64,000 bases of DNA, from contig CM064512.1 in assembly GCA_032716605.1 (NCBI GenBank), positions 22,569,810-22,633,809 on the forward strand, read 5' to 3'. Each line of letters starts with the position of its first letter. The stretch's first letter is position 1. The position numbers were made by a program, and so were the translations under genes. Source of the DNA: Paralithodes platypus (lineage: Eukaryota > Arthropoda > Malacostraca > Decapoda > Lithodidae). Positions 33,869 through 44,469 of this stretch are shown here, piece by piece. Under the pieces are notes generated by a model. That model was not told where the DNA came from. It ran no database searches and was given only the letters and a program-made list of their open reading frames with translations.

Positions 33869-35664
33869 TGTTACGACCGGTACTACGAAATAAACAAGGG
33901 CACTTAATATTGGACTAGATGATAGGCTATATCTGCAACAACGGTACGCTAATTCCAAACCCTCGAACTATTACACCGGTGAACAAAACACTTAAACCCT
34001 CCAGAGTTAATCTACTGGATAACGGGGTATCAATTAACTGGGTTTAGTGCACTTCTACAAAGGCTTTCCGGTGACGGCAAGCCTTCTCACAACAGGAGTA
34101 CTTTACGTTAATAAAATGCTCTCAAGTAATAACAATGCTTAAATAAACTATAACAAGATTTAATAAAGGAGTATATGTTTACGTTAACTTTAGTGTGAGT
34201 CTGAACTCAACACTAAACTCTTCAATGCTCTATGAAAACACTGAAAGTCTAGTCCTACAGCAAACAGATATGGAATCTTCTGAAAACGTCTGATGCTCTA
34301 AGATGCTCGTCGAATATAGAACAGAAATAATGCAGGGGCAGGACACCAAAGCGTGTATCTTAAATACACCAACAAGTAGGATACATATATATAAAACAAG
34401 GGAGTGCAACAACTCTGTGACAGCACTAGTAATAGCCACTCAAAACAGTACTTCCTCAGCCAAAGTAACAGCCATACTGGGTTGTGCACCATGCATCAAC
34501 CTAGGCTAAAATAATACGTGAATAATTCCTAAAGCATACGCAGTTAAAATTAATAAACACAATGCTGTCTTTATTACTAATAAAGTCTAGCAGCAGCATA
34601 AAAGGTACAAGGAGGCTAGGCAGAGCGCAACCATGCTCGTAGCATGTCTCCCCTTGAACAGATTTCCCTTATGTTACGTTAAGTGACTAGGAGGCTCTCT
34701 TGGTAAGTCCAGATCTCAAGTATCTGGTCTTGCCCTGGCGCTCCACAAAGGTCAACAAAAATGAGGTAGCAAGCATACAAGTAAGAGTAGGCAAAAGCCC
34801 TTCGCTTGTATACTGCTACACTCGCAAAGGAAAAACATGCACAAGGGTTACAGGCTACCTAGCTCCGTCGAAGTCGTACAGGCTCTGACTTGCCATATAC
34901 ATAACTCAGACAACGACCAAAGATACCCTCCAATGTCTAGCATTAAATAGTAACAAAGAAAAACTCAATAATTAGAAGCACCCAATGATAATATGACTCC
35001 ATGTGACTATGACTAATAATCCCTAAAGCTAGTGCAAAACATATATGTGAGAACTGGTGCTGGTAATACGACTGGCCGACTATGGAAGTCGTATGCAGAA
35101 CCAGAAGGGATAATTAATTGAATAAAGATAAGAAGTATTGGAAAAGAAGAAGTTCAGAGAGAGAAACAGTAGTACAGGGGGTTAGATTGGGGACAGATTG
35201 CAAGGAACGTCTAGGACCAAGCACAACATACCAAGCTCTAAGGAGACACGTGGGTAGGAGCCCCCCAGCACCAAACTGAAACAGCGGCACCCAATCACAA
35301 ACCACTACGTCATGAAGAGCAGGCGTCATATGACGCGCCAGGCCCGCCGGCCAATCACGAGCGTGGGAACCTCCGCCCGAGCGAGGAAGGCACACGTACA
35401 TACACACGCACAAAATACCACCTCGCTGCTTCTTTCGTTCTCTCTCTCCTTGCAATTCACAATACATATTATCTTATACTCTATCACTGATATATAATAC
35501 TTCCAAGTGTCACAGACAAGAATAAAGACCGTCACTGATCTGTCTGTGACATCATGAATACTAAGAAAGAAAGAACATCGTTCTACGATTATTTTTGCCC
35601 ATTTCACTGCCCTGGCGAGCGCTAGCAAGTTCGAGCACTTTCTGGCAAGCTGGCCAGCGTAACA
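33869..35664 (-). repeat. 3' LTR of the gypsy element (1796 bp)
   Basis: Ends TG...CA with 6-bp inverted termini TGTTAC/GTAACA. It is the intact version of the LTR: where the right LTR carries the 480-bp MITE, this one reads straight through CTTAAATACACC near 34365. Short open frames inside are not genes. Confidence 0.92.
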
Positions 35665-35676
35665 CCCCGCCCAAGA
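35665..35676 (-). promoter_or_regulatory. Candidate polypurine tract
   Basis: On the minus strand the bases just before the 3' LTR read TTGGGCGGGG, a purine-rich run in the position used to prime plus-strand DNA synthesis. Confidence 0.6.
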
Positions 35677-36021
35677 TGTGGGACATTTTTACCTCAGGTA
35701 AACGCCACATCTGACCAGACAGAATGCTCACCAACCCTGCCTCACACAGCTACTCCCCCAAGTTGTGAAAACAAGGCACAATCACAACATAAAACACTTC
35801 ATTATATAAAACAAATCTACACAACACTTTCCCAAAATAATGGTATCACTTAACAATATTACGCTCAACGAGCAAGCTTCAACAAGCCTAGCTTACTAAG
35901 ACAAAAACTCAGAATGTCTTAGATTCTTGCTGTAACATACTGCACTTGTATATTATCAAAAGAAAGAGTTTTTATGTGAGGTTTTTGTATTATTTTGAAT
36001 TGTGTTTTTGGCGGCTTTGCA

Positions 36022-36617
36022 CTACAGGGGCAAGCCTAATTTTTCTCCACTCTCAAACAAACACTGACTGAACGGCGAGGGTGCTCCTTGAAGCGTACCC
36101 TCCCGTGACAAACAATCAGCCAGAACATTATCAGTGCCCTTAACATGCCACACATCCAACTTGTGTTCCGGCAGCAAAACAACACCTGGCAATAATAAAC
36201 TGCCCAGTCCATCACAAGACTGGCACTTCTCTTCGCTCTCTCAGGCAACGGGACCTGCCAATAACCTTTCACTATTTCTACCTTAGTGATAAACGAGGCA
36301 GCCCTGATGCGGTCTATGGGGTCGTCAACTCTGGATAAGGTATAGGCATCTGTCAGGGATAATGCACCAACACTCTTGCAATCAGCACAAACCCGGATCT
36401 TGCCACTTAACTCAGGTTGCAAAGTTACTGGCAACGACCACTCACGATATCCCTTATCCCTCAGACCCTTTTCCAACATGTAGTCCAGCTCTGCTTTCAC
36501 AACAGGCTGTCGAGCAGGATTTATACGGTAGGGAGCCAACTTGAGCCTTGCACTGTCTCCAGCCTCCATGTCGGGTTCTACCCCGTACATCAGGCCTGGA
36601 GAATCAACAAATGCCAC
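36022..36617 (-). pseudogene. Gypsy RT N-terminal part fused to RNase H C-terminal remnant
   Basis: The first part aligns with the start of RT in the intact element: LAPYRINPARQPVVKAELDY, then SLPVTLQPELSGKIRVCAD, then SRVDDPIDRI and VEIVKGYWQVPL (region of RT motif A). Near 36180 the frame shifts and jumps to the end of RNase H (HVKGTDNVLADCLSR, stop at 36022-36024). The YLDD motif, the RT thumb and most of RNase H are missing. Not functional. Confidence 0.82.
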
Positions 36618-36964
36618 AGCCTAGTAAACAGTTTCTCTTGGCGCTTAGGAACAAGAGGTTGCAACTTATCTCGAAGAACAACATGCTCATTGCCCTCCCA
36701 CAACCCAGCCGGGACCGCAGTTTCTAAACTATAGCCTCCCTCCTTCTCCACCTCTGTCCCTAGAACAGCCAGGTCATGAGAGGGACAATCTATACCACCT
36801 GTGCAGTCACTCCCATAGTTCATAAGTGCTAAGGCTTCCCCGCCGATACCGTACATGCGCAGTGTGCGCACCCCCGCATTCCTTGCGACTACATCCGCCT
36901 GCGCAACATCACCGCCTTCAGCGACACGGCCAGATACAGTCGGTCTATGGTAGGGCTGTTGCAT
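36590..36964 (-). pseudogene. Unassigned 124-codon frame within the gypsy body
   Basis: Lies where the sister element passes directly from linker to RT. I recognise no domain. A GLMYGVEPDMEAGD stretch partly overlaps it in the next frame. It may be sequence from another gypsy variant captured by recombination, which is inference. Confidence 0.4.
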
Positions 36965-37096
36965 TTTACTAGGGCAGCATTAGGAGGCTATGCGATGACC
37001 TGGCGCATCCACTCTACAGCCAACCTCACCAATCTGCTCAATGTCCTGATACTGACCACCACCCTTAGCAGCCCTGGGTCGACCCTGACCTGACAA

Positions 37097-37552
37097 TCAT
37101 GCCAAAGCCTCTTCGCCCACCTTGAACAGCTTCAACAACGAGGCCAACGGTTTACTCACACTCAAGTGACCTGCCAGTGGAACATCGTGCACCGCATGAG
37201 TTGTGAGGCCTGGGTGCTCGGCACAAACAGTGGGGTATGAACCGTGCAGGTGCTGGATCGCTGCACACTGCTGCTCAGGCAGGTGCTCAAGCGCTTCCAC
37301 AGCCACCTGTCTCGTGTTACCCGCCCACTGCTCCGCCGAGACCTGACAATCCCAACTTTTCACCACCTGTGCCTCACTGCCCCCCTCTCCTTCTCCACCT
37401 TGGCCGCTGCAGACCAACACAGGGACAGTAGGCTGCTCAGGTGGTTGCATCACACCCTCCTTTAACAAGTTAACATGACATGCTTCCCCGTCCTCATCGA
37501 GTTCAATAGCCCCATTCCCACAACTCTCAAGACTAAGATCTTCTAGTTGCAC
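37097..37552 (-). pseudogene. Gypsy inter-domain linker (post-integrase, pre-RT)
   Basis: CHVNLLKEG, PTVPVLVCSGQGGEG, WDCQVSAEQWAGNTRQ and AEHPGLTTHAVHDV each have a near-identical counterpart in the intact pol at 61.4-64 kb, where they sit between integrase and RT. Their presence just after protease here shows where the integrase was deleted (junction about 37480-37565). Confidence 0.82.
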
Positions 37553-37567
37553 ATGGGAACTACTCTG

Positions 37568-38119
37568 TCACGGAGTGCCATCACGCCCTACCGTGTCACT
37601 AGGGGGGACAGGTTCTGGGGCCACTCCGGAGCTCAATTTTGGTGCAAGTACCGAGTCACCAAGGAGTGTCGCTGGGTCCAAACTCTCAATCCGACCAGCC
37701 TCGACTTTCTCCTTCCGACCCTTCCTCCGCTGGTCTGAAACCTGCGTACTAGGCTGTGACACCTGAGCGGACTGAGATCTCTCGAGCCCCTCTTGCCCCT
37801 CCCTACTCGTGTCGGCCGCCCTCTCGGCAACGACTAAGGGTGGAACCTCGGAAGTAGGCACCGCAAAGTCGTTACCGAGAAGGAGGTCGACCCCCTCAAC
37901 TGGCAATTTCTCCACAACACCCACATCCAATGCCCGTGTCATACCATCCACCTCAAGCTCCACTCTGACCAGCGGGTAAGACCGCGTAGCATTGATGCCT
38001 TGAACCACCACAACCCAAGCCGCATTAATAGGCTTGCCAGTGAAGTTCTTAACAAGTGTCTGGGAAGCGCCCGTATCACGCAGCAACTCAAGCCTATGAT
38101 CCACACCAGCCCACCTCAC
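37568..38119 (-). CDS. Gypsy aspartic protease region
   Basis: Retroviral-type protease that would cleave the gag-pol polyprotein. The catalytic triplet is in LRDTGASQTLV, and the second conserved motif is VDLLLGNDF. A Ser/Pro/Gln-rich tail follows. The frame overlaps the end of the zinc-knuckle frame (38116-38343) by a few bases. The downstream integrase is deleted. Confidence 0.82.
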   Translation of the reverse strand: MRWAGVDHRLELLRDTGASQTLVKNFTGKPINAAWVVVVQGINATRSYPLVRVELEVDGMTRALDVGVVEKLPVEGVDLLLGNDFAVPTSEVPPLVVAERAADTSREGQEGLERSQSAQVSQPSTQVSDQRRKGRKEKVEAGRIESLDPATLLGDSVLAPKLSSGVAPEPVPPSDTVGRDGTP

Positions 38120-38343
38120 AGTGCCGTGCCCCTATGACCACAAAAAGCATGTCGGACGGGTGACGAGCCCTCCTGCTGCTTCTGCACCGACTGTGACTTC
38201 GCAACCGACATATTACCCCGGGCAAACGCGGAAGACCTCAAAGACACACCGATGTTGCTCACTAGTGACACCACTGCTGTAGGCGGTGTGTTCGGACATG
38301 AGCGCGCAATATGCCCCTTCTCATGACACCTGAAACACTCCAC
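38116..38343 (-). CDS. Gag C-terminal zinc knuckle (nucleocapsid)
   Basis: CFRCHEKGHIARSC is a CCHC knuckle (CX2CX4HX4C), the RNA-binding motif of gag nucleocapsid. The same frame is open upstream into the gag region before it is lost at a G homopolymer near 38470, so this is the C-terminus of gag and not a separate gene. Confidence 0.85.
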   Translation of the reverse strand: MECFRCHEKGHIARSCPNTPPTAVVSLVSNIGVSLRSSAFARGNMSVAKSQSVQKQQEGSSPVRHAFCGHRGTAL

Positions 38344-38390
38344 TTCGCTCTTGGACTTCCTCTGAGGTGAGGAAGGGCCCTGGCCTTTCT

Positions 38391-39743
38391 TTAATGGGAA
38401 GGGTTTCGACTTGGGATCAAAATTGGCAACAGTACTCTTAAATGGATAATTAGTTGTGTCATTAATTCGGGGGGGGGGGGTGGAGTGGTACGCCCCTTGT
38501 TACCTGCCTCAGCTCTCTGTGCAGATCCGCACCCACGAATCAATGACAACCTGAGGTCAGCCAGCTCAGCCGCCTCCTGCAGAGTTTTAGGTCGCTTTTC
38601 TTTCAGGTTAAGAGTCAAGTCACTGCCAGTACATTTGAAAAATTGTACTAACAACACTAATTGCTTCACTGCATCAAAAGTAGTTGCCTTCTCCGACCTT
38701 AACCAATTCTCAAACGCATCTGACACCTCTCTAGCGTGTTCCTGGAAAGTACTCTCCTTTCTCTTAGGAACAGCCCTAAACTTCAGCCTATAGGTCTCTG
38801 GCTGCAACTCATACGCCCTCAGGACAGCCTCTTTCAACACCTCGTAGTCAATACAAAACTCTAGGGGTAAAGCATCGTACGCCTTGAGTGCTTTCCCCGT
38901 CAATCGTGAAGAAACAAGGGCTGCCCACTCCTCCTCGGGCCATTGGTGCTCCCGGCACTTTTTCTCAAAATGGAGAAAGAGTTCTGTAACTCCTAACTCA
39001 TCAAACACTGGAACCAACTTTAGTAGATGCGACAGGGACTGGTCATGGGGTCGACCCCCCTGGACGACCCGGTTCCTCGTCAGCTCTACACAAGTTTTCT
39101 CTAGGTCAATATCGGCACAATACCTTGCAGACTCATACTTATACTTGAGCTCAGACTCATGCTTTCGCTGCTCGAGCTCAGCCTCATGCTTCCGCAGCTC
39201 GAGCTTCCGCTGTTCGAGCTCAAGCTCAGCCTGTCGCTCCTGCTGCTTAATTTTGGCGAGCTCGAGCTGAAGCAACATCTCGGGAGACAAACTTTGAAGA
39301 GGGGATGCTACTATTGGGGACCCACCCCGTGAGTCACCTAGAGGCATACCCAACCGCCAGCGGACATCGGCCTGCGGGAACGTACTCAGCTCCGGAACTC
39401 GAGGGGGCACCATGATAGGAGTTGAGTGGAATGGGGGCTGTGACGAAGGTGCCCCAGCTCCCGCTCCACCCGAAGCCCCATGCTCCCCACCCAGCACACA
39501 GTTAACCAGCTCACTTCTCGACAAACCGCTAGTACCAGAGAACCCTAAGACCGTGGCTACACACTGCAGTCCGTACCGGTCCAGTCCCGACACCCGGTCC
39601 GCCGACACAGACTCCTCCAAAAAAATCCGAGCATCCTCCTCATTGTTCACCACCCGAACGCCGTTAACCAACTCCACCTACTCCACCTCCTCGCCTGTCT
39701 CTCGCACTGTGCCCTCACTATGCTCAGACCCGTCCGGTGACAT
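38391..39743 (-). pseudogene. Gag of the gypsy element, with early stop and C-terminal frameshift
   Basis: The likely start is the ATG at 39741-39743. An in-frame TAG at 39678-39680 (codon 22) interrupts it. The remaining 428 codons contain a Glu/Lys/Arg-rich coiled-coil stretch (repeated ELEQRK units, about residues 135-185) and a retrotransposon gag domain (LLKLVPVFDE, RLTGKALKAYDALP, YELQPETYRLKFR, FENWLRSE, LVQFFKCTGSDL). It then enters a Pro run and loses frame at the (G)10 tract at about 38470-38479. After the tract the authentic frame continues into the zinc knuckle. Confidence 0.85.
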
Positions 39744-39987
39744 GATGGAGTCAACAAAACAAATTCTCAAGTCAAGACAAAAGTAGCCAAACTCTCGCAT
39801 AGCTTTATTCACAAAAAATAATCGAAGATGTTTTTAAGTGCAAAAACTAGGTCACTAATAAACTCCAACAAGTTCCATATATCCTCAAAACAATGTCCAC
39901 TGCCAACAATGCGAGAAATAAATTCAACCCCAAATGGCAATAAGATTTCTCCAAAAAAATAATGCAATATTCAGTTCACTATATACT

Positions 39988-40002
39988 GGACTAAGGTTGC
40001 CA
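39988..40002 (-). promoter_or_regulatory. Primer binding site
   Basis: Two bases inside the 5' LTR edge the minus strand reads TGGCAACCTTAGTCC. It starts with the TGG expected to pair with a tRNA CCA end. The tRNA species is not identified. Confidence 0.65.
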
Positions 40003-40004
40003 TT

Positions 40005-42284
40005 TGTTACGACCGGCACTACGAAATAAACAAAGGCACTTAATATTGGACTAGATGATAGGCTATATCTGCAACAACGGTACCCTAATTCCAAACCCTC
40101 GAACTATTCCGCCGGTGAACAAAACACTTAAATCCTCCAGAGTTAATCTACTGGATAACGGGGTATCAATTATCTGGGTTTAGTGCACTTCTACAAAGGC
40201 TTTCCGGTGACGGCAAGCCTACTCACAACAGGAGTACTTTACGTTAACAAAATGCTCTCAAGTAATAACAATGCTTAAATAAACTATAACAAGATTTAAT
40301 AAAGGAGTATATGTTTACGTTAACTTTAGTGTGAGTCTGAACTCAACACTAAACTCTTCAATGCTCTATGAAAACACTGAAAGTCTAGTCCTACAGCAAA
40401 CAGATATGGAATCTTCTGAAAACGTCTGATGCTCTAAGATGCGCGTCGAATATAGAACAGAAATAATGCAGGGGCAGGACACCAAAGCGTGTATCTTAAC
40501 ACCTTACGAGCGGCCTATGCGGTTTATTTATGTGTACCGCACAGCGGGGTGTTTTTAGCCAAAATAGGGCTGTTTACGTGATCATTTTCATGCCTAAATA
40601 AGACCCAGAACGTAAAACAAGTACCTATCCCTGAAAGGGCATAAACAGAGCTTTCGAATGACACCATAACGATCCTTGTATGATGGATAGTTTTCTTGCA
40701 ATAACCGTGCAACGCGAGTGCAAAAAGCAGGTAATTCGGTACTTTCAGTACATAATTGAGTATGTAGCGAGTGAGAGAGGGAGGAGGGAGCTGAGATTTG
40801 TGTCAGTAGGTTCGCCGCGGTGGTCTGGAGCAGTCATACGCTCGCTAGTCTCCTGCCACCACTTGTCTCTCTCTCTCAGCCACATTACGTGCTGAAATTG
40901 CCACTCGACCTATGTCGAGCGCCGCCACATAGTCCAGCTTTATTTAACTCGACTTATGTTGCTCGCCGCTAAATAAGGGTTAAATACACCAACAAGTAGG
41001 ATACATATATATAAAACAAGGGAGTGCAACCACTCTGTGACAGCACTAATAATAGCCACTCAAAACAGTACTTCCTTAGCCAAAGTAACAGCCATACTGG
41101 GTTGTGCACCATGCATCACCCTAGGCTAAAATAATACGTGAATAATTCCTAGAGCATACGCAGTTAAAGTTAATAAACACAATGCTGTCTTTATTACTAA
41201 TAAAGTCTAGCAGCGGCATAAAAGGTACAAGGAGGCTAGGCAGAGCGCAAGCATGCTCGTAGCCTACTGTCTCCCCTTGAACAGCTTTCCCTTATGTTAC
41301 GTTAAGTGACTAGGAGGCTCTCTTGGTAAGTCCAGATCTCAAGTATCTGGTCTTGCCCTGACGCTCCACAAAGGCCAACAAAAATGAGGTAGCAAGCATA
41401 CAAGTAAGAGTAGGCAAAAGCCCTTCGCGTGTATACTGCTACACTCACAAAGGAAAAATATGCACAAGGGTTACAGGCTACCTAGCTCCGTCGAAATCGT
41501 ACAGGCTCTGACTTGCCATATACATAACTCAGACAATGACCAAAGATACCCTCCACTGTCTAGCATTAAATAGTAACAAAGAACAACTCAATAATTAGAA
41601 GCACCCAATGATAATATGACTCCATGTGACTATGACTAATAATCCCTAAAGCAAGTGCAAAACATATATGTGAGAACTGGTGCTGGTAATACGACTGGCC
41701 AACTATGGAAGTCGTATGCAGAACCAGAAGGGATAAGTAATTGAATAAAGATAAGAAGTATTGGAAAAGAAGAAGTTCAGAGAGAGAAACAGTAGTACAG
41801 GGGGTTAGATTGGGGAAAGATTACAAGGGACGTCTAGGACCAAGGACAACATACCAAGCTCTAAGGAGACACGCAGGTAGGAGCCCCCCAGCACCAAACT
41901 GAGTCAGCGGCACCCAATCACAGACCACTACGTCATGAAGAGCAGGCGTCATATGACGCGCCAGGCCCGCCGGCCAATCACGAGCGTGGGAACCTCCGCC
42001 CGAGCGAGGAAGGCACACGTACATACACACGCACAAAATACCACCTCGCTGCCTCCTTCGTTCTCTCTCTGCTTGCAATTCACACTACATATCTTATACT
42101 CTATCACTGATATAAAATACTTCCAAGTGTCACAGACAAGAATAAAGACCACCACTGATCTGTCTGTGACATCATGAATATTAAGAAAGAAAGAACATCG
42201 ATCTACGATTATTATAGCCCATTTCACTGCCCTGGCGAGCTCTAGCGAGTACGAGCACATTCTGGCAAGCTGGCCAGCGTAACA
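40005..42284 (-). repeat. 5' LTR of the gypsy element (2280 bp, includes MITE)
   Basis: Same termini as the left LTR. The length difference of 484 bp equals the 480-bp MITE plus one TTAA. Apart from that the two LTRs differ by scattered substitutions and tiny indels. Confidence 0.92.
40500..40979. mobile_element. piggyBac-type MITE, family 1, copy 2 (480 bp), inside an LTR
   Basis: TTAA at 40496-40499 and 40980-40983. The other LTR has a single TTAA at the same place, so both the insertion and the precise TTAA duplication are proven by an allelic empty site. Same orientation and length as 31583-32062, with moderate divergence concentrated around 40735-40765. Confidence 0.93.
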
Positions 42285-42610
42285 TGGTTAAGACCTCCAA
42301 CACTATGACGTAATTCTTATTGTCATTTTCTCTACATAAGTACATAGTGTCTCAAGTTAACCTGTAACTCCAACAGTTATTTTGTTTTCCGAAACTAGAT
42401 AAACTTGTCTTGTGTGAACCAGAATACAATTATAATTATGACATCGCTCCTCCCCATGAGACCGTAAATGTTGGTTAGTAAAACCACTCAGTATGTAGAT
42501 TGTCATATTAATTTCGCGACTCGGTTTACTATATAAATATTTTGTAGATCCGAAATGGTTTTATCCTTTGGTATGCTAAGCTTCAGCACGAATAAGATAA
42601 CATGAGAGGC
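42285..42610. repeat. Duplicated block B, right part
   Basis: Continues block B after the gypsy insertion (TTAAGACC, CATAGTGTCTCAAGT, GACCGTAAA, GTAGATTG, CATATTAATTT, AGCACGAATAAGATAA), parallel to 23775-24095. Confidence 0.75.
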
Positions 42611-42838
42611 AGACACCTACCTACAGTATGTCACCTACCTAGGTGGATTTCGCCACTCTTGCTAGTGGTACCGAGGAGCGCACCGGCCTTCGTTGTTGTT
42701 TGAAAATTGGTGCAGCCGACTGCTCGAAGGGGCGGAGCGCTCCCCTGCGAAGATGGGCTCGTCTGGCACTATTTGTAGTTCGACATCGAGGACTCTCTTG
42801 AAGCTGTCTAACGAGATGCCTCAGTAGATGTAAAAAAA
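42611..42838. other. Unassigned sequence
   Basis: GC-richer 230 bp with a minus-strand open frame (Arg-rich) that runs on into the minisatellite. No domain recognised. Confidence 0.4.
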
Positions 42839-43055
42839 TGCCAAATCCGCCAATGTCAAATATGCCAGATGCCAAATCTGCCAATGCCAAATACGCCTGA
42901 TGCCAAATACGCCAATTGCCAAATACGCCAATGCCAAATACGCCAATTGCCAAATACGCCAATGACAAATACGCCAATGACAAAACCTCCAATGACAAAT
43001 ACGCCAATGACAAAACCTCCAATGACAAATACGTCAATGACAAATACACCATTTC
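42839..43055. repeat. Minisatellite of about 14-16 bp units
   Basis: Units of the type AATGCCAAATACGCC and AATGACAAATACGCC, with AAACCTCC variants, repeat head to tail. Open frames on both strands (MTNTPMTKP-like and VFVIGGFVIG-like repeats) reflect this. Confidence 0.92.
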
Positions 43056-43070
43056 TCCACATGGTGTAAT

Positions 43071-43198
43071 ATCCTAACCTAACCTAACCTAACCTAACCT
43101 AGCCTAACCTAACCTAACCTAACTACTAATCCTAATATCTCTAACCTAACCTAGCCTAATATCTCTAACCTAACCTAGCCTAACCTAGCCTAACCTAA
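43071..43198. repeat. Interstitial telomere-like (AACCT)n array
   Basis: CCTAACCTAACCTAACCTAA runs with AGCCTAA variants and CTAATATCTCTAACC interruptions. Its complement is TTAGG, the usual arthropod telomere unit. Degenerate and internal, so probably a fossil or insertion rather than a chromosome end. Confidence 0.85.
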
Positions 43199-43347
43199 CA
43201 CCCTGTTCCAAATAACTAGGCCAAAACTCTTGAACAGAGTAATCCAGCTATTATGTCTTCCAATTGGGAAGAGTCACCCAGGAAATAGATGTGGAAATTT
43301 ACAGTCCATTTTCTCTAGGCCTTTTGAGTAAAGAAAACACTCTGTTG

Positions 43348-43470
43348 GTAACACACACACACACACACACACACTCGCTTCGGACCTCATTCGTGATTAA
43401 TCGACAAGATAAAAATTCCTTGCCTTCTCCGAATAATATGGGTAAAAGGTAGCTGCATAAACACGCACAC
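43348..43470. repeat. Direct repeat, left copy (CA array plus about 80 bp)
   Basis: GTAACACACAC..., ACTCG, CGGACCTCA, TTCGTGATTAA, ACAAGATAAAAATTCC, GGTAAAAGGTAGC recurs at about 43955-44085 with few changes. The two copies bracket the SINE. Confidence 0.75.
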
Positions 43471-43481
43471 ACACACACACA

Positions 43482-43780
43482 GCCCGTAGCCTAGTAGGTA
43501 GAGCTCTCGTCTCACACACGAGGGGTCGGGGGTTCAATCCCCGGCCGGGCGGAGACAAATTGGGCTTGTCTCCTTTCATGTGTTAGCCTCAGTTCACCTA
43601 GCTGTGAATAGGTACCTGGAATAAGTGTACGACGTTGTGACGTCCCATCTGGGGTTGGCAAAAATGGTACAAGGCGAATTGGGTATCATATGGTTCACCT
43701 AAGCTGATGGCTACCTAAGCCTTCGGGCGAGACGGTACCGTCTATAGTGAGAATGGTACCATACAGATCCACCCTAAGCC
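43482..43780 (+). mobile_element. tRNA-derived SINE
   Basis: The head (43482-43551) folds as a tRNA. Acceptor GCCCG pairs with CGGGC, anticodon stem CTCGT pairs with ACGAG around a CTCACAC loop (anticodon CAC, valine-like), and the T-arm is CGGGG-GTTCAAT-CCCCG. The pol III A box TAGCCTAGTAGG and B box GGTTCAATCC are intact. The body contains CAGTTCACCTAGCTGTGAAT followed by AGGTACCTGG, resembling the conserved central domain found in several animal SINE families. The 3' end is uncertain. Confidence 0.82.
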
Positions 43781-43954
43781 TTCGTTTCAGATGTCGCCAA
43801 TTGGCTAATATACAGACTACACACCACATCCACAGCCATGCCAACAGTACATAAAACACTTAACATGCATTTCACGCAATACATTCCCAGTTAAGGAGGC
43901 GCGATAATAATGAGCTTAGCTCGCATTGCGTGGATTCCCCTTGACGAACAAGTA

Positions 43955-44085
43955 ACTGAGTAACACACACACACACACACACTCACTCGGTTCTCGTCTT
44001 GCGGGCCTCACTCGTGATTAAGCCACAAGATACAAAATTCCTTTATAGGTAAAGGGTAGCCGCACATACGCACCGCGCATACAAA
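43955..44085. repeat. Direct repeat, right copy
   Basis: Second copy of the 43348-43470 unit (CA array, GCCTCACTCGTGATTAAG, ACAAGATACAAAATTCC, GGTAAAGGGTAGC). Confidence 0.75.
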
Positions 44086-44452
44086 CACACCGGACCTACC
44101 ACACCAAAAATATTTTTGGAACACCTGCCCCCCATATCTCTACCCATATCAGTCTGACAGCGACCCTTTCTTTCTTTCACCATATTGTTTCCCACTATTC
44201 ATAGAGTTTCCGATTTAAAGATACCAACCCACCTGATTTCACCCGTCTCTATACCCAAAATACTTTTGGGTCGCTCGCGCCCATAAAACAATCTACTATC
44301 AGTCTGACAGCTACCCCTCAGCGGTCTCTCTGGTCACCTGCTTCCCATAAATATATAAATAAATCAACTATCTATAGCAACTGCGGTGTTTGTCTCTTAA
44401 ACCTGTATCATTAATCAACCACTATCTTTACCTCTCTCGGGAATATATATAT
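44086..44452. other. No gene seen; sequence upstream of the polymerase exons
   Basis: AT/CT-rich. Contains two similar patches (CCAAAAATATTTTTGG.. CATATCAGTCTGACAGCGACC near 44105-44165 and CCCAAAATACTTTTGGG.. TATCAGTCTGACAGCTACC near 44257-44315), an old local duplication. Confidence 0.5.
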
Positions 44453-44469
44453 ATATTAATTCTGCTCGC

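Larger units (their letters stand above)
33869..42284 (-). mobile_element. Complete but internally deleted gypsy (Gmr1-like) LTR retrotransposon
   Basis: Two long direct repeats (33869-35664 and 40005-42284) both begin TGTTACGACCGG and end CAGCGTAACA in plus-strand reading. The target copy TGGT flanks the outside. Internally, on the minus strand, lie gag, zinc knuckle, protease, a linker that in the sister element follows integrase, and fragments of RT and RNase H. The integrase and the RT catalytic core are gone. The LTRs look nearly identical apart from the MITE in the right one, so insertion was recent although the body is defective. It probably moved with enzymes from a relative such as the one at 59.4-64 kb. 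Confidence 0.9.

Noticed and set aside
35114..35628. Open frames inside the gypsy LTRs, repeated at 41.8-42.3 kb
   Set aside because: Conserved only because the LTRs are duplicates; both strands are open in parts and there is no domain.
42639..43069. Open frames on both strands with VFVIG/MTNTP repeats
   Set aside because: Produced by the minisatellite unit. The Arg-rich extension has no recognisable domain.
43482..43551. Functional tRNA-Val gene
   Set aside because: Two of seven acceptor pairs fail, and a SINE-like body continues directly downstream without a terminator run.
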